64,000 nt of DNA from CAYNKA01 sp964397655 (lineage in GTDB: Bacteria > Spirochaetota > Spirochaetia > DTKZ01), in the NCBI GenBank assembly GCA_964397655.1, contig CAYNKA010000001.1, forward strand, positions 682,001 through 746,000. Reading direction: 5' to 3'. Shown here one piece after another: positions 1-8,625 of the stretch (its first letter is position 1; each line of letters opens with the position of its first letter). The notes under the pieces were generated by a model that ran no database searches, was not told where the DNA came from, and worked only from the letters and a program-made list of their open reading frames with translations. Position numbers and translations under genes: made by a program.

Positions 1-385
1 GTCGCGCCGGAAGGACGACCGCGTCCACGGAGAAAAGATCCGCGGATCTGAGGACGGCGCCCAGGTTGTGAACGTCCGTTATTCCGTCGAGGGCAAGGAC
101 GAGGGAAGTCTCGCCTGCAGCCCCTTCCGCGAATTCCTCGAAATGCGTGTACCGGACCTTCGGAGTCTCGGTCAGGACGAGGACGAGTCCCCGATGACGC
201 CCGGAGAGCGGGAGGGCGTCGAGGTCCCTTTCAGGGACGGACTCGACTCCGACGCCCACGGACTCGGCGAGGCGGCGGAGGTCCTCGACCCGGCGGTTCC
301 TCGTCCCCGCGAGCAGGACCGCTCCCACCGGCCTTTTCTTGAGGTATTCCTCTATCGCGTGAAAACCTATGACGTAGCGCGTCAT
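1..385 (-). CDS. rlmB: 23S rRNA 2'-O-methyltransferase, TrmH/SpoU family (partial, C-terminus outside window)
   Basis: SAM-dependent 2'-O-ribose methyltransferase of the SpoU family, most likely the RlmB type that modifies 23S rRNA. Only the first 128 codons are present. The start MTRYVIGFHAIEEYLKKRP has the usual substrate-binding N-terminal domain opening (a GxHAVxExL pattern). The last visible stretch, LDGITDVHNLGAVLRSADLF, is SpoU motif 1 with its Asn and Gly-Ala-x-x-Arg residues. The ATG lies 4 bases after the stop of the upstream small gene, so the two are probably co-transcribed. TrmH or TrmL paralogues cannot be excluded without the C-terminal half, although the N-terminal extension favours RlmB. 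Confidence 0.8.
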   Translation of the reverse strand, partial: MTRYVIGFHAIEEYLKKRPVGAVLLAGTRNRRVEDLRRLAESVGVGVESVPERDLDALPLSGRHRGLVLVLTETPKVRYTHFEEFAEGAAGETSLVLALDGITDVHNLGAVLRSADLFSVDAVVLPAR

Positions 386-389
386 GACA

Positions 390-821
390 TCATTTTCTCG
401 GCTTGCCGAATTCCTTCACGAGATCGATGACCCCGTCGTAGTCCCTGTCGCGTTCGTATCGTTCCACGTAGACGCCGTTCTTCATGTAGACCCAGAGATC
501 TATCTTTCCGTCGAAGTTGGTGTCCACGAGTTCCCGTTCCAAGACGCCGTTCGCGTAGAAGCAGAAGTCGTCCATCTCGCCGTCGAAGTCGAAATCTAGT
601 TCCTCGTAGAGCTTGTTGCCCTTAGAGTCGAGTATCATTACCTGGTCGATCTTGCCGTCGTTGTTCTTGTCGAAATCGAGCATGCTCGTCTTCTTCCCGA
701 CTCCGATTTTCCTGCCCTCTTCCCTCACCGACTTGGTGTCGATAACGTTGGAGGCGGCGAAGAGCCCATAGGGAAACGAACACAGGATCATGAGGACTGT
801 AGCGAATCGTAGAAACGACAT
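390..821 (-). CDS. Small secreted protein with EF-hand-like acidic repeats
   Basis: Predicted exported protein of 143 residues and unknown function. I chose the ATG at 821 because AGAGGGG sits 5 bases before it and the protein then opens with a normal signal peptide (hydrophobic stretch, then FAAS). A longer reading to 869 lacks this. The mature part has four short acidic repeats, DFDKNNDGKID, DFDFDGEMDD, DTNFDGKID and DRDYDGVID, which resemble the loop of EF-hand or thrombospondin type 3 calcium-binding repeats. The helices of a true EF hand are not obvious, so calcium binding is an inference. It lies between dnaJ and rlmB on the same strand. Confidence 0.75.
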   Translation of the reverse strand: MSFLRFATVLMILCSFPYGLFAASNVIDTKSVREEGRKIGVGKKTSMLDFDKNNDGKIDQVMILDSKGNKLYEELDFDFDGEMDDFCFYANGVLERELVDTNFDGKIDLWVYMKNGVYVERYERDRDYDGVIDLVKEFGKPRK

Positions 822-927
822 GGAACCCCTCTTTACGCAGTTTTTTCTATTTTCGGCATCCCCGGACATTTATTCACATCGTCCGGTCCGAAAAACGAGA
901 AAAACGAGAGGGATTCCCGGAGAAGCC

Positions 928-2064
928 CTATTGTTCCCTGAGTTCGGAGAGCGGGACCGGCTTAGGTTCCCGGTTTTCCCCTTCGAGTTCGGAAAATTCC
1001 TTGAGCAGGGATTTGGCACGGCCTGAAATTTTCGTCGGGATCCTGACCATGATCTTGATGTACAGGTCCCCCCGGTGGCTCGGGTTGTTGATGAAGGGAA
1101 CGCCCTCGCCTCGAAGCCTCAGAATCTTGCCGTTCTGCGTGCCTGAAGGGATCTTGAGGCGGATCTTCTTCTCCTCGAGGTTCTCCACCAGGAGGTCGTC
1201 GCCGAGGGCGGCCTGGGTGATGGAGATCGGAACCACGCAGTACACGTCGTTTCCGACCCGCTCGAAAAATTCATGCGGCCTGATGTGGATGACCACGGAA
1301 AGGTCTCCCGCCGGGCCGCCGTTCGGCCCCGAGTCTCCCTGGCCGGAGATGGAAATTCTCTTTCCGTTGTCTATCCCCGCGGGGATGGAGACCTTGATCT
1401 TCTGGTGTTTCTTGACGAGCCCGCTCCCTCCGCAGCCTTTGCAGGGGCGGTCGACCACATAGCCTTCGCCGTTGCAGTTCGGGCAGGTCGAGGCGATGGA
1501 GAAGAAACCCGAATTCCTCCTGACCTGGCCCGAGCCTCCGCAGGTCGGACAGGTCTTTCTGCCTCCTCCCGCTTCGGCTCCGGATCCCGAGCAGGTCTGA
1601 CACTCCGAATTCCTCGTATAAGAGATCTCCGCCTTGGTCCCGTAGACAGCATCCTTGAAGGAAATCTCGAGATCGTAGCGGAGATCCGCGCCCCGCTGGA
1701 CTGAACCACGCCTCGAACGGGACCTGCCGCCTCCGCCGCCCCCGAAAAGGCTGTCGAAGATGCCGGAAAAATCGCCGAAAATGTCTTCGAAATCGTGGAA
1801 GACCGTGGAATAGTCGTGGGCCGAGCCGCCTCCCATGCCTTCCACTCCGGCGAATCCGAACTGATCGTAGGTCTGCCGCTTCTTGTCGTCCGACAGGACC
1901 TCGTAGGCTTCGGTCGCCTCCTTGAATTTCTCCTCGGCTTCCTTGTTGCCCGGATTCCGGTCGGGGTGAAACTGGATGGCCAGTTTCCGATAAGCTTTCT
2001 TTATTTCATCCAACGAGGTCCCCCGCTGAACGCCGAGGACCTCGTAATAATCTCGTTTAGCCAA
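928..2064 (-). CDS. dnaJ: Chaperone protein DnaJ
   Basis: Hsp40 co-chaperone that delivers unfolded clients to DnaK and stimulates its ATPase in the cytoplasm. The 378 residues show the full class I layout: J domain at 1-70 with the HPD motif at 33-35, a Gly/Phe-rich linker containing a run of six glycines, four CxxCxGxG zinc repeats in the middle (CQTCSGSG, CPTCGGSG, CPNCNGEG, CKGCGGSG), and the two C-terminal substrate-binding barrels. Length is normal for the family. It is third in grpE-dnaK-dnaJ, starting 24 bases after the dnaK stop, so it should be produced from the grpE promoter. Confidence 0.97.
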   Translation of the reverse strand: MAKRDYYEVLGVQRGTSLDEIKKAYRKLAIQFHPDRNPGNKEAEEKFKEATEAYEVLSDDKKRQTYDQFGFAGVEGMGGGSAHDYSTVFHDFEDIFGDFSGIFDSLFGGGGGGRSRSRRGSVQRGADLRYDLEISFKDAVYGTKAEISYTRNSECQTCSGSGAEAGGGRKTCPTCGGSGQVRRNSGFFSIASTCPNCNGEGYVVDRPCKGCGGSGLVKKHQKIKVSIPAGIDNGKRISISGQGDSGPNGGPAGDLSVVIHIRPHEFFERVGNDVYCVVPISITQAALGDDLLVENLEEKKIRLKIPSGTQNGKILRLRGEGVPFINNPSHRGDLYIKIMVRIPTKISGRAKSLLKEFSELEGENREPKPVPLSELREQ

Positions 2065-2088
2065 GGTTGCAACCTGTGGATGGAAGGA

Positions 2089-4035
2089 TCATTTCTTGTC
2101 GTCGTCGACGACTTCGTAATCCGCGTCCTCGACGTCCGACTTCGGGTTTCCGCCCTCGGCCTTCGGACCGGCAGAGGCCCCGCCGTACGTTCCGCCGCCG
2201 GCGTTCCCGCCGCCTTGTCCATTCGCGCTTCCCTGCGCCTTCTTGTAGACCTCCTCCGACAGCTTGTAGGAAGCCTGCTTCAGGACTTCGGTCTTCTCCT
2301 TGATTTTTTCCACGTCCTTGGAGTCGATCACCGCCCTGAGCTCGGAGATCGCCTGCTCAATGGTTCTTTTCTCGTCGGCGGATACCTTGTCGCCGAATTC
2401 CTTGATGGATTTCTCCGTGGCGTAGATGAGACCGTCTGCCTCGTTCCTCGCCTCGGCCGCGTTCTTCATGTTCTGGTCTTCCTGCGCATGCTCTTCGGCG
2501 TCCCTGACCATCCGTTTTATCTCGTCCTCCTTGAGACCGGAGGAGGATTCGATGCGGATCTTCTGCTCCTTGCCGGTGCCGAGGTCTTTCGCGGAAACGT
2601 GGAGGATTCCGTTGGCGTCGATGTCGAAGGTTACCTCTATCTGCGGCACGCCGCGCGGCGCGGGAGGTATGCCGACGAGGTCGAACCTGCCGAGCGTCCT
2701 GTTCTGGCTCGCCATCTCACGCTCGCCCTGAAGAACATGGATGGAGACCGCGGTCTGATTGTCCGCGGCCGTGGAGAAGATCTGGGTCTTCTTGGTCGGG
2801 ATCGTGGTGTTCCGCTCTATGAGCTTGGTGAACACGCCGCCCAGGGTCTCGATGCCGAGCGAGAGAGGCGTCACATCGAGAAGAAGTACGTCCTTGACCT
2901 CGCCGCCCAGGATGCCGCCCTGGATTGAGGCGCCGACCGCCACGACTTCGTCGGGATTGACGCCTTTGTGGGGTTCCTTCTGGAACATCTCTTTCACGAG
3001 GGCCTGGACCGCGGGGATGCGCGTGGAACCGCCGACGAGGATGACCTCGTCGATATCCTGAGGCTTGAGGCCCGCGTCCTGGAGAGCCTGGGTCACCGGA
3101 CCCTTGGTCTTTTCGATGAGATCTCCTATGAGCTGCTCGAGTTTCGCCCTCGTGAGGGTGTAGAGCATGTGCTTGGGTCCGGAAGCGTCGGCGGTTATGA
3201 ACGGAAGGTTGATCTCCGTCGTCTGGGTGCTGGAAAGCTCCTTCTTCGCCTTCTCCGCCGCCTCTTTGAGACGCTGGAGGGCCATCCTGTCCTTGGACAG
3301 GTCTATGCCGTAATCCTTCTTGAAGCTCTCCATGAGCCAGTCCATGATCCGCTGGTCGAAATTGTCCCCGCCGAGGTGGGTGTCGCCGTTCGTGGACTTC
3401 ACCTCGAATACGCCGTCGCCGAGCTCAAGGATGGAAATATCGAAGGTACCGCCGCCCAGGTCGTAGACGGCGATCTTTTCCTCCTTCTTGTCCTTGCCGA
3501 AACCGTAGGCGAGGGCCGCCGCGGTCGGTTCGTTCACGATCCGCTTCACTTCGAGCCCCGCGATCCTGCCGGCGTCCTTGGTCGCCTGCCGCTGGGAATC
3601 GTTGAAATACGCCGGAACCGTAATGACGGCTTCTGTCACCTTTTCGCCGAGATAGTCCTCCGCGGTCTCCTTCATCTTCTGGAGGATCGCTGCCGAGATT
3701 TCGGGCGGGGAATAGAGCTTTCCGCCTATGTCGACTCGGGCGCCGCCGCTGGAGTCCTCCGTGATCTTGCAGGGGACCATCCGGATCTCTTCAAGGACCT
3801 CGTTGTATCTGCGTCCCATGAACCGCTTTATGGAATATACGGTGTTCTCCGGATTGGTGATCATCTGGTTTTTCGCCGGTTGCCCTACGAGGCGTTCGCC
3901 TTTCGCGGTGTAAGCGACGATGGACGGAGTCGTCCGCTGGCCTTCGGCGTTCTGAATGACCACCGGCTCGCCGCCCTCCATTACCGCCACGCACGAATTG
4001 GTCGTGCCGAGGTCGATGCCGATTATCCTACCCAT
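2089..4035 (-). CDS. dnaK: Chaperone protein DnaK (Hsp70)
   Basis: Hsp70 ATPase chaperone. The 648 residues start with the classic phosphate-binding loop IGIDLGTTNSCVAVMEGG at residues 5-22 and continue with the second phosphate motif (YDLGGGTFDIS) and the adenosine motif (LVGGSTRIPAV). The substrate-binding domain and helical lid follow, with a Gly/Ala-rich tail ending EVVDDDKK, similar to other bacterial DnaK tails. It lies 24 bases after grpE and 24 before dnaJ in one operon. All key residues appear intact. Confidence 0.98.
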   Translation of the reverse strand: MGRIIGIDLGTTNSCVAVMEGGEPVVIQNAEGQRTTPSIVAYTAKGERLVGQPAKNQMITNPENTVYSIKRFMGRRYNEVLEEIRMVPCKITEDSSGGARVDIGGKLYSPPEISAAILQKMKETAEDYLGEKVTEAVITVPAYFNDSQRQATKDAGRIAGLEVKRIVNEPTAAALAYGFGKDKKEEKIAVYDLGGGTFDISILELGDGVFEVKSTNGDTHLGGDNFDQRIMDWLMESFKKDYGIDLSKDRMALQRLKEAAEKAKKELSSTQTTEINLPFITADASGPKHMLYTLTRAKLEQLIGDLIEKTKGPVTQALQDAGLKPQDIDEVILVGGSTRIPAVQALVKEMFQKEPHKGVNPDEVVAVGASIQGGILGGEVKDVLLLDVTPLSLGIETLGGVFTKLIERNTTIPTKKTQIFSTAADNQTAVSIHVLQGEREMASQNRTLGRFDLVGIPPAPRGVPQIEVTFDIDANGILHVSAKDLGTGKEQKIRIESSSGLKEDEIKRMVRDAEEHAQEDQNMKNAAEARNEADGLIYATEKSIKEFGDKVSADEKRTIEQAISELRAVIDSKDVEKIKEKTEVLKQASYKLSEEVYKKAQGSANGQGGGNAGGGTYGGASAGPKAEGGNPKSDVEDADYEVVDDDKK

Positions 4036-4059
4036 GGTTGTTTCTCCTCTTTCATTGCC

Positions 4060-4758
4060 TTATTGGGATACCGGCCCCTCCGGATTGTCCGAAGCCGCCT
4101 TACCCCCATCCTTTTCCTCTCCCGAAAGCATCGGCAGGGACACTTTGACCTTCGCGGCCCTGAGGACCTTATCGTGGAGAAGATATCCTTTCTGATAATC
4201 CTCGATGACGACGGCCTGATCGTGATCCTTGCTCTCCTCCGTGGCGATTGCCTCGTGAAACTGCGGATCGAAGGGCGAACCCTTCGAATCCATGCGCTTG
4301 AGGCCCCACTTGCGTTCGAGAAGGTTGTAGAATTGCCTCTCGATGAGCAGAATGCCGTCGTGAAAACTGGTGAAATCCTCGGATTCCTCGGCCGATTTTA
4401 TCGCGCGCTCGAAGTCGTCGAGGACCGGGACGATGTCCAGGAGAAGCTGCTTGTTGGAGAACTGGATGACCTCCTGCTTTTCCTTCTGCATCCTCTTCCG
4501 AAAATTTTCGAAATCCGCCTGCTTCCTGAGATACTGGTCCTTCAGGGAACTGTTTTCCTCTTCCAAAGCCTTGTAGCCGGCTTCCAGTTCCGATATGCGG
4601 GTCTTCAATTCGATCAACGCATTCCCGATGGTTTCATCCCCTCCCGCCTCAGCGGCGTTCGGGGTCGCGTCCCGGCCCTCCAAGGTTGGCTCAGTGGGGC
4701 GATCGTCACCATTCCCAGTTTGAATTTCCGCCCCTTTCATTTCCATATTGTCTGACAT
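4060..4758 (-). CDS. grpE: Nucleotide exchange factor GrpE
   Basis: Releases ADP from DnaK and acts as a heat sensor of the chaperone cycle. The 232 residues have an acidic, low-complexity N-terminus (1-45), a long coiled-coil (about 45-100, LEEENSSLKDQYLRKQADFENFRKRM), and the C-terminal beta domain with the typical FDPQFHEAI stretch. AGAGG lies 7 bases before the ATG. It is the first gene of grpE-dnaK-dnaJ. In many bacteria hrcA precedes grpE; here it does not, and no CIRCE operator is visible upstream. Confidence 0.95.
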   Translation of the reverse strand: MSDNMEMKGAEIQTGNGDDRPTEPTLEGRDATPNAAEAGGDETIGNALIELKTRISELEAGYKALEEENSSLKDQYLRKQADFENFRKRMQKEKQEVIQFSNKQLLLDIVPVLDDFERAIKSAEESEDFTSFHDGILLIERQFYNLLERKWGLKRMDSKGSPFDPQFHEAIATEESKDHDQAVVIEDYQKGYLLHDKVLRAAKVKVSLPMLSGEEKDGGKAASDNPEGPVSQ

Positions 4759-4791
4759 GCAAACCTCTGTAGGTGGTTTTTATTTTAGTTA

Positions 4792-4820
4792 AAAATACTC
4801 ATCGGTATATGAGCCGTCAA
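4792..4820 (-). promoter_or_regulatory. grpE-dnaK-dnaJ promoter with palindrome in the spacer
   Basis: Reading on the minus strand, TTGACG (4820-4815), a 17-base spacer and TATTTT (4797-4792) form a good vegetative promoter about 30 bases before the grpE ATG. The spacer is almost filled by an inverted repeat, CTCAT-N6-ATGAG (4798-4813), placed where a repressor would block polymerase. No TTAGCACTC/GAGTGCTAA (CIRCE) motif is present. Confidence 0.6.
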
Positions 4821-4830
4821 GCTTTTTCCT

Positions 4831-4912
4831 GGAAGCGTTTTCAAAAACCACCCCATTGAATCGGGTGAATTTCACGACTCTTTCCAAAACAGGATTTTTT
4901 GAAAATCGCTTC
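4831..4912. repeat. Long imperfect inverted repeat between the SpoCoCo-type gene and the grpE promoter
   Basis: The 17-base arm at 4831-4847 (GGAAGCGTTTTCAAAAA) is mirrored at 4896-4912 (TTTTTGAAAATCGCTTC) with one inserted base, about 48 bases apart. Inside lies a smaller hairpin, CACCC-N9-GGGTG (4849-4867). No run of T follows either arm on the minus strand, so this is not a standard intrinsic terminator. It lies in the 3' untranslated region of the coiled-coil gene, upstream of the grpE promoter. Confidence 0.55.
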
Positions 4913-4944
4913 GAAAAATACCGGTTCCGAGATACTCTCCATGA

Positions 4945-7900
4945 TCACTTCGACGAGAGTTCGAGGATGAGCTCGACTTCGCCGCGTGAAAGTTTGGTCG
5001 CCATAGCGATCTGTTCGACGGTCCAACCCTGATGCGCCAGTTTCTGGACGGTTTCCCGCGCTCCCAGCGAGGGGGCGCCCTTTTCCTTTTTCTGTCCCGC
5101 TTTCGATCCTTCCTTGAGCAGCGAGCCCAGGAGTTTCACCTGTTCCTGGGCTTCCCTCGAAATCTCCTCCATCCTCGTTTCGGTCCGGGCGAGCCATTCC
5201 CGCGTCTTCTGGAGGTGTCCCATTCTGCCTTCGAGGTCCTTCATCGCCGAGTCTATGCCTGATAGGAGCTTCACTGCCTGATCGGCCTGCTCCTTGCCGG
5301 AGGAAAGGGTCCTGATCCTGTTCGAGAGCGCCTCTATCCTGTCGGGGAGAGTCTGGATATCCTTTTCGATCGCGGAAAAGCGTTTTTCCAGCTCGCCGAG
5401 AGCCTGAAAGTTCTTGTCCACCCCCTCCGTGGTGACGTCGAGGATCTTGCGTTTCTTTTCGAGGCGCTCGAACCTGGCGTCGACCTCCTGCTGGAGGGTT
5501 TCGAGGCTTCGGAAGGAAGCCTGGATCGCCTGAAGACTGTCGTCGGTCGACGTCACCTGCAGCAGCTTCTTCTCCACCGCGTCGGACATGCCGATGAGCC
5601 GCTTGTAATCCTCCTCCAGGGCATCGATGCGGCGTTTCTCCGCGATGAAGCGGTTCATCTTCTCCCCCACTTCCTCGCCGACCTTCCTGAGCTTGGCGAA
5701 CTGGATTTCGTTTTCCTTGAGTTCCTTTCGCTGGGCGTCGACCTTGTCCATCTCGGCCTTCAGATCTTCGATGCTGCCTTCGAGCGCCGTCTTCAAAGCG
5801 TCCGCCCGTTCGAATATCTTGGTCTGCTCCACGAAGCTCTTCTGGCGCTTTTCGATCTCCGCGAGGTTCACGGAGAGGAGCTTGTAGCCGTCCTCCACCT
5901 TTCCGAAGAGTTTCTGGTTCAGTCCTTCGAACTGCTCGCCGGTGTCCTGCAGGATGGCGCGGAAGTCCCGGATCTTCTGGTCCGCTTCCGCCTGGACGTC
6001 CTTGTTCTTCCTTTCGAACTCGTCGAGGGCCTCGTCGGTCCTCTTCCGCAGATCCTCGTCGAGGGCGGCGACCGCTTCGCCGAGGGACCGGAGTTCCTCC
6101 TTGATTCTGCGGCGTTCCTCGCTCGTGGACGCGACGAGTTCGTTCTTCTGACTCGTGAACTCGTCCCTGAGGGAGCTTATGGTGCCGGAAACCTGGACCT
6201 TGAAGCCCGCGAACTGATTGTTCACGTCGGTCTCGGCGGACTTGAAATCCTGGACGATCCGGGTCTGCCAGAGGGTGACTTCGGAACGCAGGCCCTCGTA
6301 GATTTCCGTCACCTCGCGTCTCCGCTCGTCGAAGCCTTCGCCGAGCCCTTTGAGCCTCTGATCGAAGGTCTTTTCGAATTTTTCGAGCTCCGCACCGACA
6401 GCCTTCCCGTACCGGAGGAGTTCCTCCCTGACGTTCTCCGCTGCGGCGCCCTTCGCCTCTTCCAGGTCTCGGCCGATGGCGGCCTGGAAATCTGCGAACG
6501 AAGTCTCCGCCCCCCCGATGCGAGCGGAGAGCGCCTTCAGGAATTCCTCGGCCTGCCGCTCCGCCCGCTCGAGCTGCTGCTCCACGCGGGCCTGGTTTTC
6601 CGCCATCTTCGACTTGAGATCCTCGACGTACTGGGCCTCGATCCGCCGACGCTCGTCCTGGGCCTCCTTCGCGAGATCGTCGAGGGAGGAATCCACCCTG
6701 CTCTGCCAATCCATGAACTTCGACTGCATGGCGTCGTCGCGGGTCTTCAGGCTCTGGAAGAACTCGTCCTCGAAGATTTTGAGCTTCTCGGAGACGTTCT
6801 CGTAAGCCCTGGTCTTGAGCTCGTTCAAGCCCTTCTCCAGCTCGCCCATGGAAGCGCGGAGCGCGTCGGCCTCCCGCTCGAGTTCAGCCTTGTCCGCGAG
6901 CCGTTTTTCGTGGAGGTCCCTACCGAAATTCGTGAAATCCTCGCGGAGCCTTTGGGTCGTCCGTTCCATGAGATCCTTGAGTGAATTCTCGAGACCGTCG
7001 ATCTCTGTCGTGACGTCCTCGATTCGGGCGAAGCGGTAGGAGATGTTCTTTTCGTATTCCCCGAGGCGCGCGTCGAGGTCCCCGATGACCCGAGCGGAAA
7101 GCTCCTCCCCCTCCTTCGCTATCTTGGCCTCGTAGTCCTGTACGGTCCGCTTGATTTCGGCGTCCAGCGTCCTGGTCCCTTGGAGGAGGGCGTTCTTGAG
7201 CCCCTCGATCCCGGCCATGATCTCGGCGTTGAAGGATTCCACCCTTCCGATGACATCGGAAGCCTCCCTGAGCTTGATGTTGATCCTTTCTTCGTTCTCA
7301 GCCGCGATGGATTCGCAGCGTTTCAGCACCTCCGCCCCGAGGGCCCTGCCTTCCGTCTCGGCCTTCTCCAGGGCGTCCCTCACCGTGCGGAGGCTTTCGG
7401 CGATCTCCCGATCCTGGTCCGCGAGGCGGCCCCTGGTCTCCTCGACGTGGGAGGCGATGAGCGAGGTGTTTTCCCGGACGGCCTTCTCGATTCCCTCGCC
7501 GAAGAGTCCGAGGCGTTCCTCGGAGGCGGCGAAGGACTCCTCCATCTTCGCGTTCCAGGCTTCCGTCTTTTCCTTCTGGACTGCGAAGAGCTCTTCGATC
7601 TTGTCGTATGAGGACTGTGCATAAGTCTGGACTTCGGAGAATCTCCGCTCCAGTTCGATTCCCAAGTTGCTGCTCCTCGCTTCGATCTCCGCGGAGAATT
7701 CCCGCTCGAGGGCGTCGAGCCTGCTCGATGTATCGGTCTTCCCCTCTTCTATCCTGCCCGTAAGCTCCCGGGAATACGCCTTGAGCTTCTCCTCGATGTG
7801 CTCCTTGAGCTTGAGAAGCGCCTTCGTCTCGAGCCCCTCGCCCTTTCGTGCCGCCTCGTCCAGTCGTCCCTGGTACACGGCCTCCAGCGCGGCGAGATCG

Positions 7901-8595
7901 TCCGTCACCTTCCCCACGAGTTCCTCGCCCAGGCTTTGCAGCTCCCGGCTCGCGGCCTCGGCACGTTCCCTGGCCTCCTCCTCCGCCTTGCCGATGAAGG
8001 CGGAAACCTCCTCGGCCTTCACTCCCGCGGCCTGAACCCTGCTTTCGAGACGACCGACCGAGTCGTTCATGTGCGTGAGGATCGCCCCTTCGGCGACCTT
8101 GAGAGCCTCGTCGTTCTTTTCCATAAATTGCCGCACGAGGTCGGGAATACGCGCCTCCTGCTCGTCGAGCTTTCCCGCGACGACGCGGATCTTCTTTGCG
8201 ACGTTGTCGGTGAACGCGGACTCTTCCTTTATCCGGTTGATGTTCTCCTCGGCCCGCCGGGTCATCTGGACGAGTTCGGCGAGGACGCGGTCGTATTCCT
8301 TGATCCTCGAGGCGATGACGTCCGCGGAATCGAGCTTCTGCTTCATCCCGTCTTCGATGCCTTGGGTCCGCTTCAGAATTTCCTTCGCGGTCTTCTGCTG
8401 CACCTCGAGCTCTATGGCGAGATCCTTGAGATTCCTCACCTTCTCGGCGATGACCGCATCGAGCTCTTCCTTCACCTTATCCGCGTACTTGCGGACCTTC
8501 TCGAGGGTCCGGTTGTTCCTGTCCAGTTGACGATAGATCGCGAGGATGACGATGACGATCCCCAAAACGATCAGATTTCCCAACGAGAAAACCAT
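4945..8595 (-). CDS. SpiroCoCo-family giant coiled-coil membrane-anchored protein
   Basis: Spirochaete-type structural coiled-coil protein of 1216 residues. One membrane helix (about residues 5-22, LGNLIVLGIVIVILAIY) anchors the N-terminus, and residues about 25-1130 are almost unbroken heptad-rich coiled coil full of E, K, A, L and Q. After a short linker (about 1135-1165), the last 45 residues form a compact helical segment, WTVEQIAMATKLSRGEVELI, that looks like a sigma-factor-like helix-turn-helix. The architecture matches the SpiroCoCo family known from treponemes; its cellular role is not established. It is the last gene of the long minus-strand run, 30 bases after the HAD gene. Frames on both other strands are open for long stretches because of composition, not coding. 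Confidence 0.88.
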   Translation of the reverse strand: MVFSLGNLIVLGIVIVILAIYRQLDRNNRTLEKVRKYADKVKEELDAVIAEKVRNLKDLAIELEVQQKTAKEILKRTQGIEDGMKQKLDSADVIASRIKEYDRVLAELVQMTRRAEENINRIKEESAFTDNVAKKIRVVAGKLDEQEARIPDLVRQFMEKNDEALKVAEGAILTHMNDSVGRLESRVQAAGVKAEEVSAFIGKAEEEARERAEAASRELQSLGEELVGKVTDDLAALEAVYQGRLDEAARKGEGLETKALLKLKEHIEEKLKAYSRELTGRIEEGKTDTSSRLDALEREFSAEIEARSSNLGIELERRFSEVQTYAQSSYDKIEELFAVQKEKTEAWNAKMEESFAASEERLGLFGEGIEKAVRENTSLIASHVEETRGRLADQDREIAESLRTVRDALEKAETEGRALGAEVLKRCESIAAENEERINIKLREASDVIGRVESFNAEIMAGIEGLKNALLQGTRTLDAEIKRTVQDYEAKIAKEGEELSARVIGDLDARLGEYEKNISYRFARIEDVTTEIDGLENSLKDLMERTTQRLREDFTNFGRDLHEKRLADKAELEREADALRASMGELEKGLNELKTRAYENVSEKLKIFEDEFFQSLKTRDDAMQSKFMDWQSRVDSSLDDLAKEAQDERRRIEAQYVEDLKSKMAENQARVEQQLERAERQAEEFLKALSARIGGAETSFADFQAAIGRDLEEAKGAAAENVREELLRYGKAVGAELEKFEKTFDQRLKGLGEGFDERRREVTEIYEGLRSEVTLWQTRIVQDFKSAETDVNNQFAGFKVQVSGTISSLRDEFTSQKNELVASTSEERRRIKEELRSLGEAVAALDEDLRKRTDEALDEFERKNKDVQAEADQKIRDFRAILQDTGEQFEGLNQKLFGKVEDGYKLLSVNLAEIEKRQKSFVEQTKIFERADALKTALEGSIEDLKAEMDKVDAQRKELKENEIQFAKLRKVGEEVGEKMNRFIAEKRRIDALEEDYKRLIGMSDAVEKKLLQVTSTDDSLQAIQASFRSLETLQQEVDARFERLEKKRKILDVTTEGVDKNFQALGELEKRFSAIEKDIQTLPDRIEALSNRIRTLSSGKEQADQAVKLLSGIDSAMKDLEGRMGHLQKTREWLARTETRMEEISREAQEQVKLLGSLLKEGSKAGQKKEKGAPSLGARETVQKLAHQGWTVEQIAMATKLSRGEVELILELSSK

Positions 8596-8625
8596 ACGTT
8601 CCCCTCCCCAAGAGGCAAAAACCGG

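Noticed and set aside
2968..4755. Plus-strand frame of 595 codons opposite dnaK and grpE
   Set aside because: Antisense shadow in GC-rich DNA; dnaK and grpE are certain.
4759..4944. CIRCE operator for HrcA before grpE
   Set aside because: No TTAGCACTC-N9-GAGTGCTAA or close variant; only a shorter CTCAT-N6-ATGAG palindrome.
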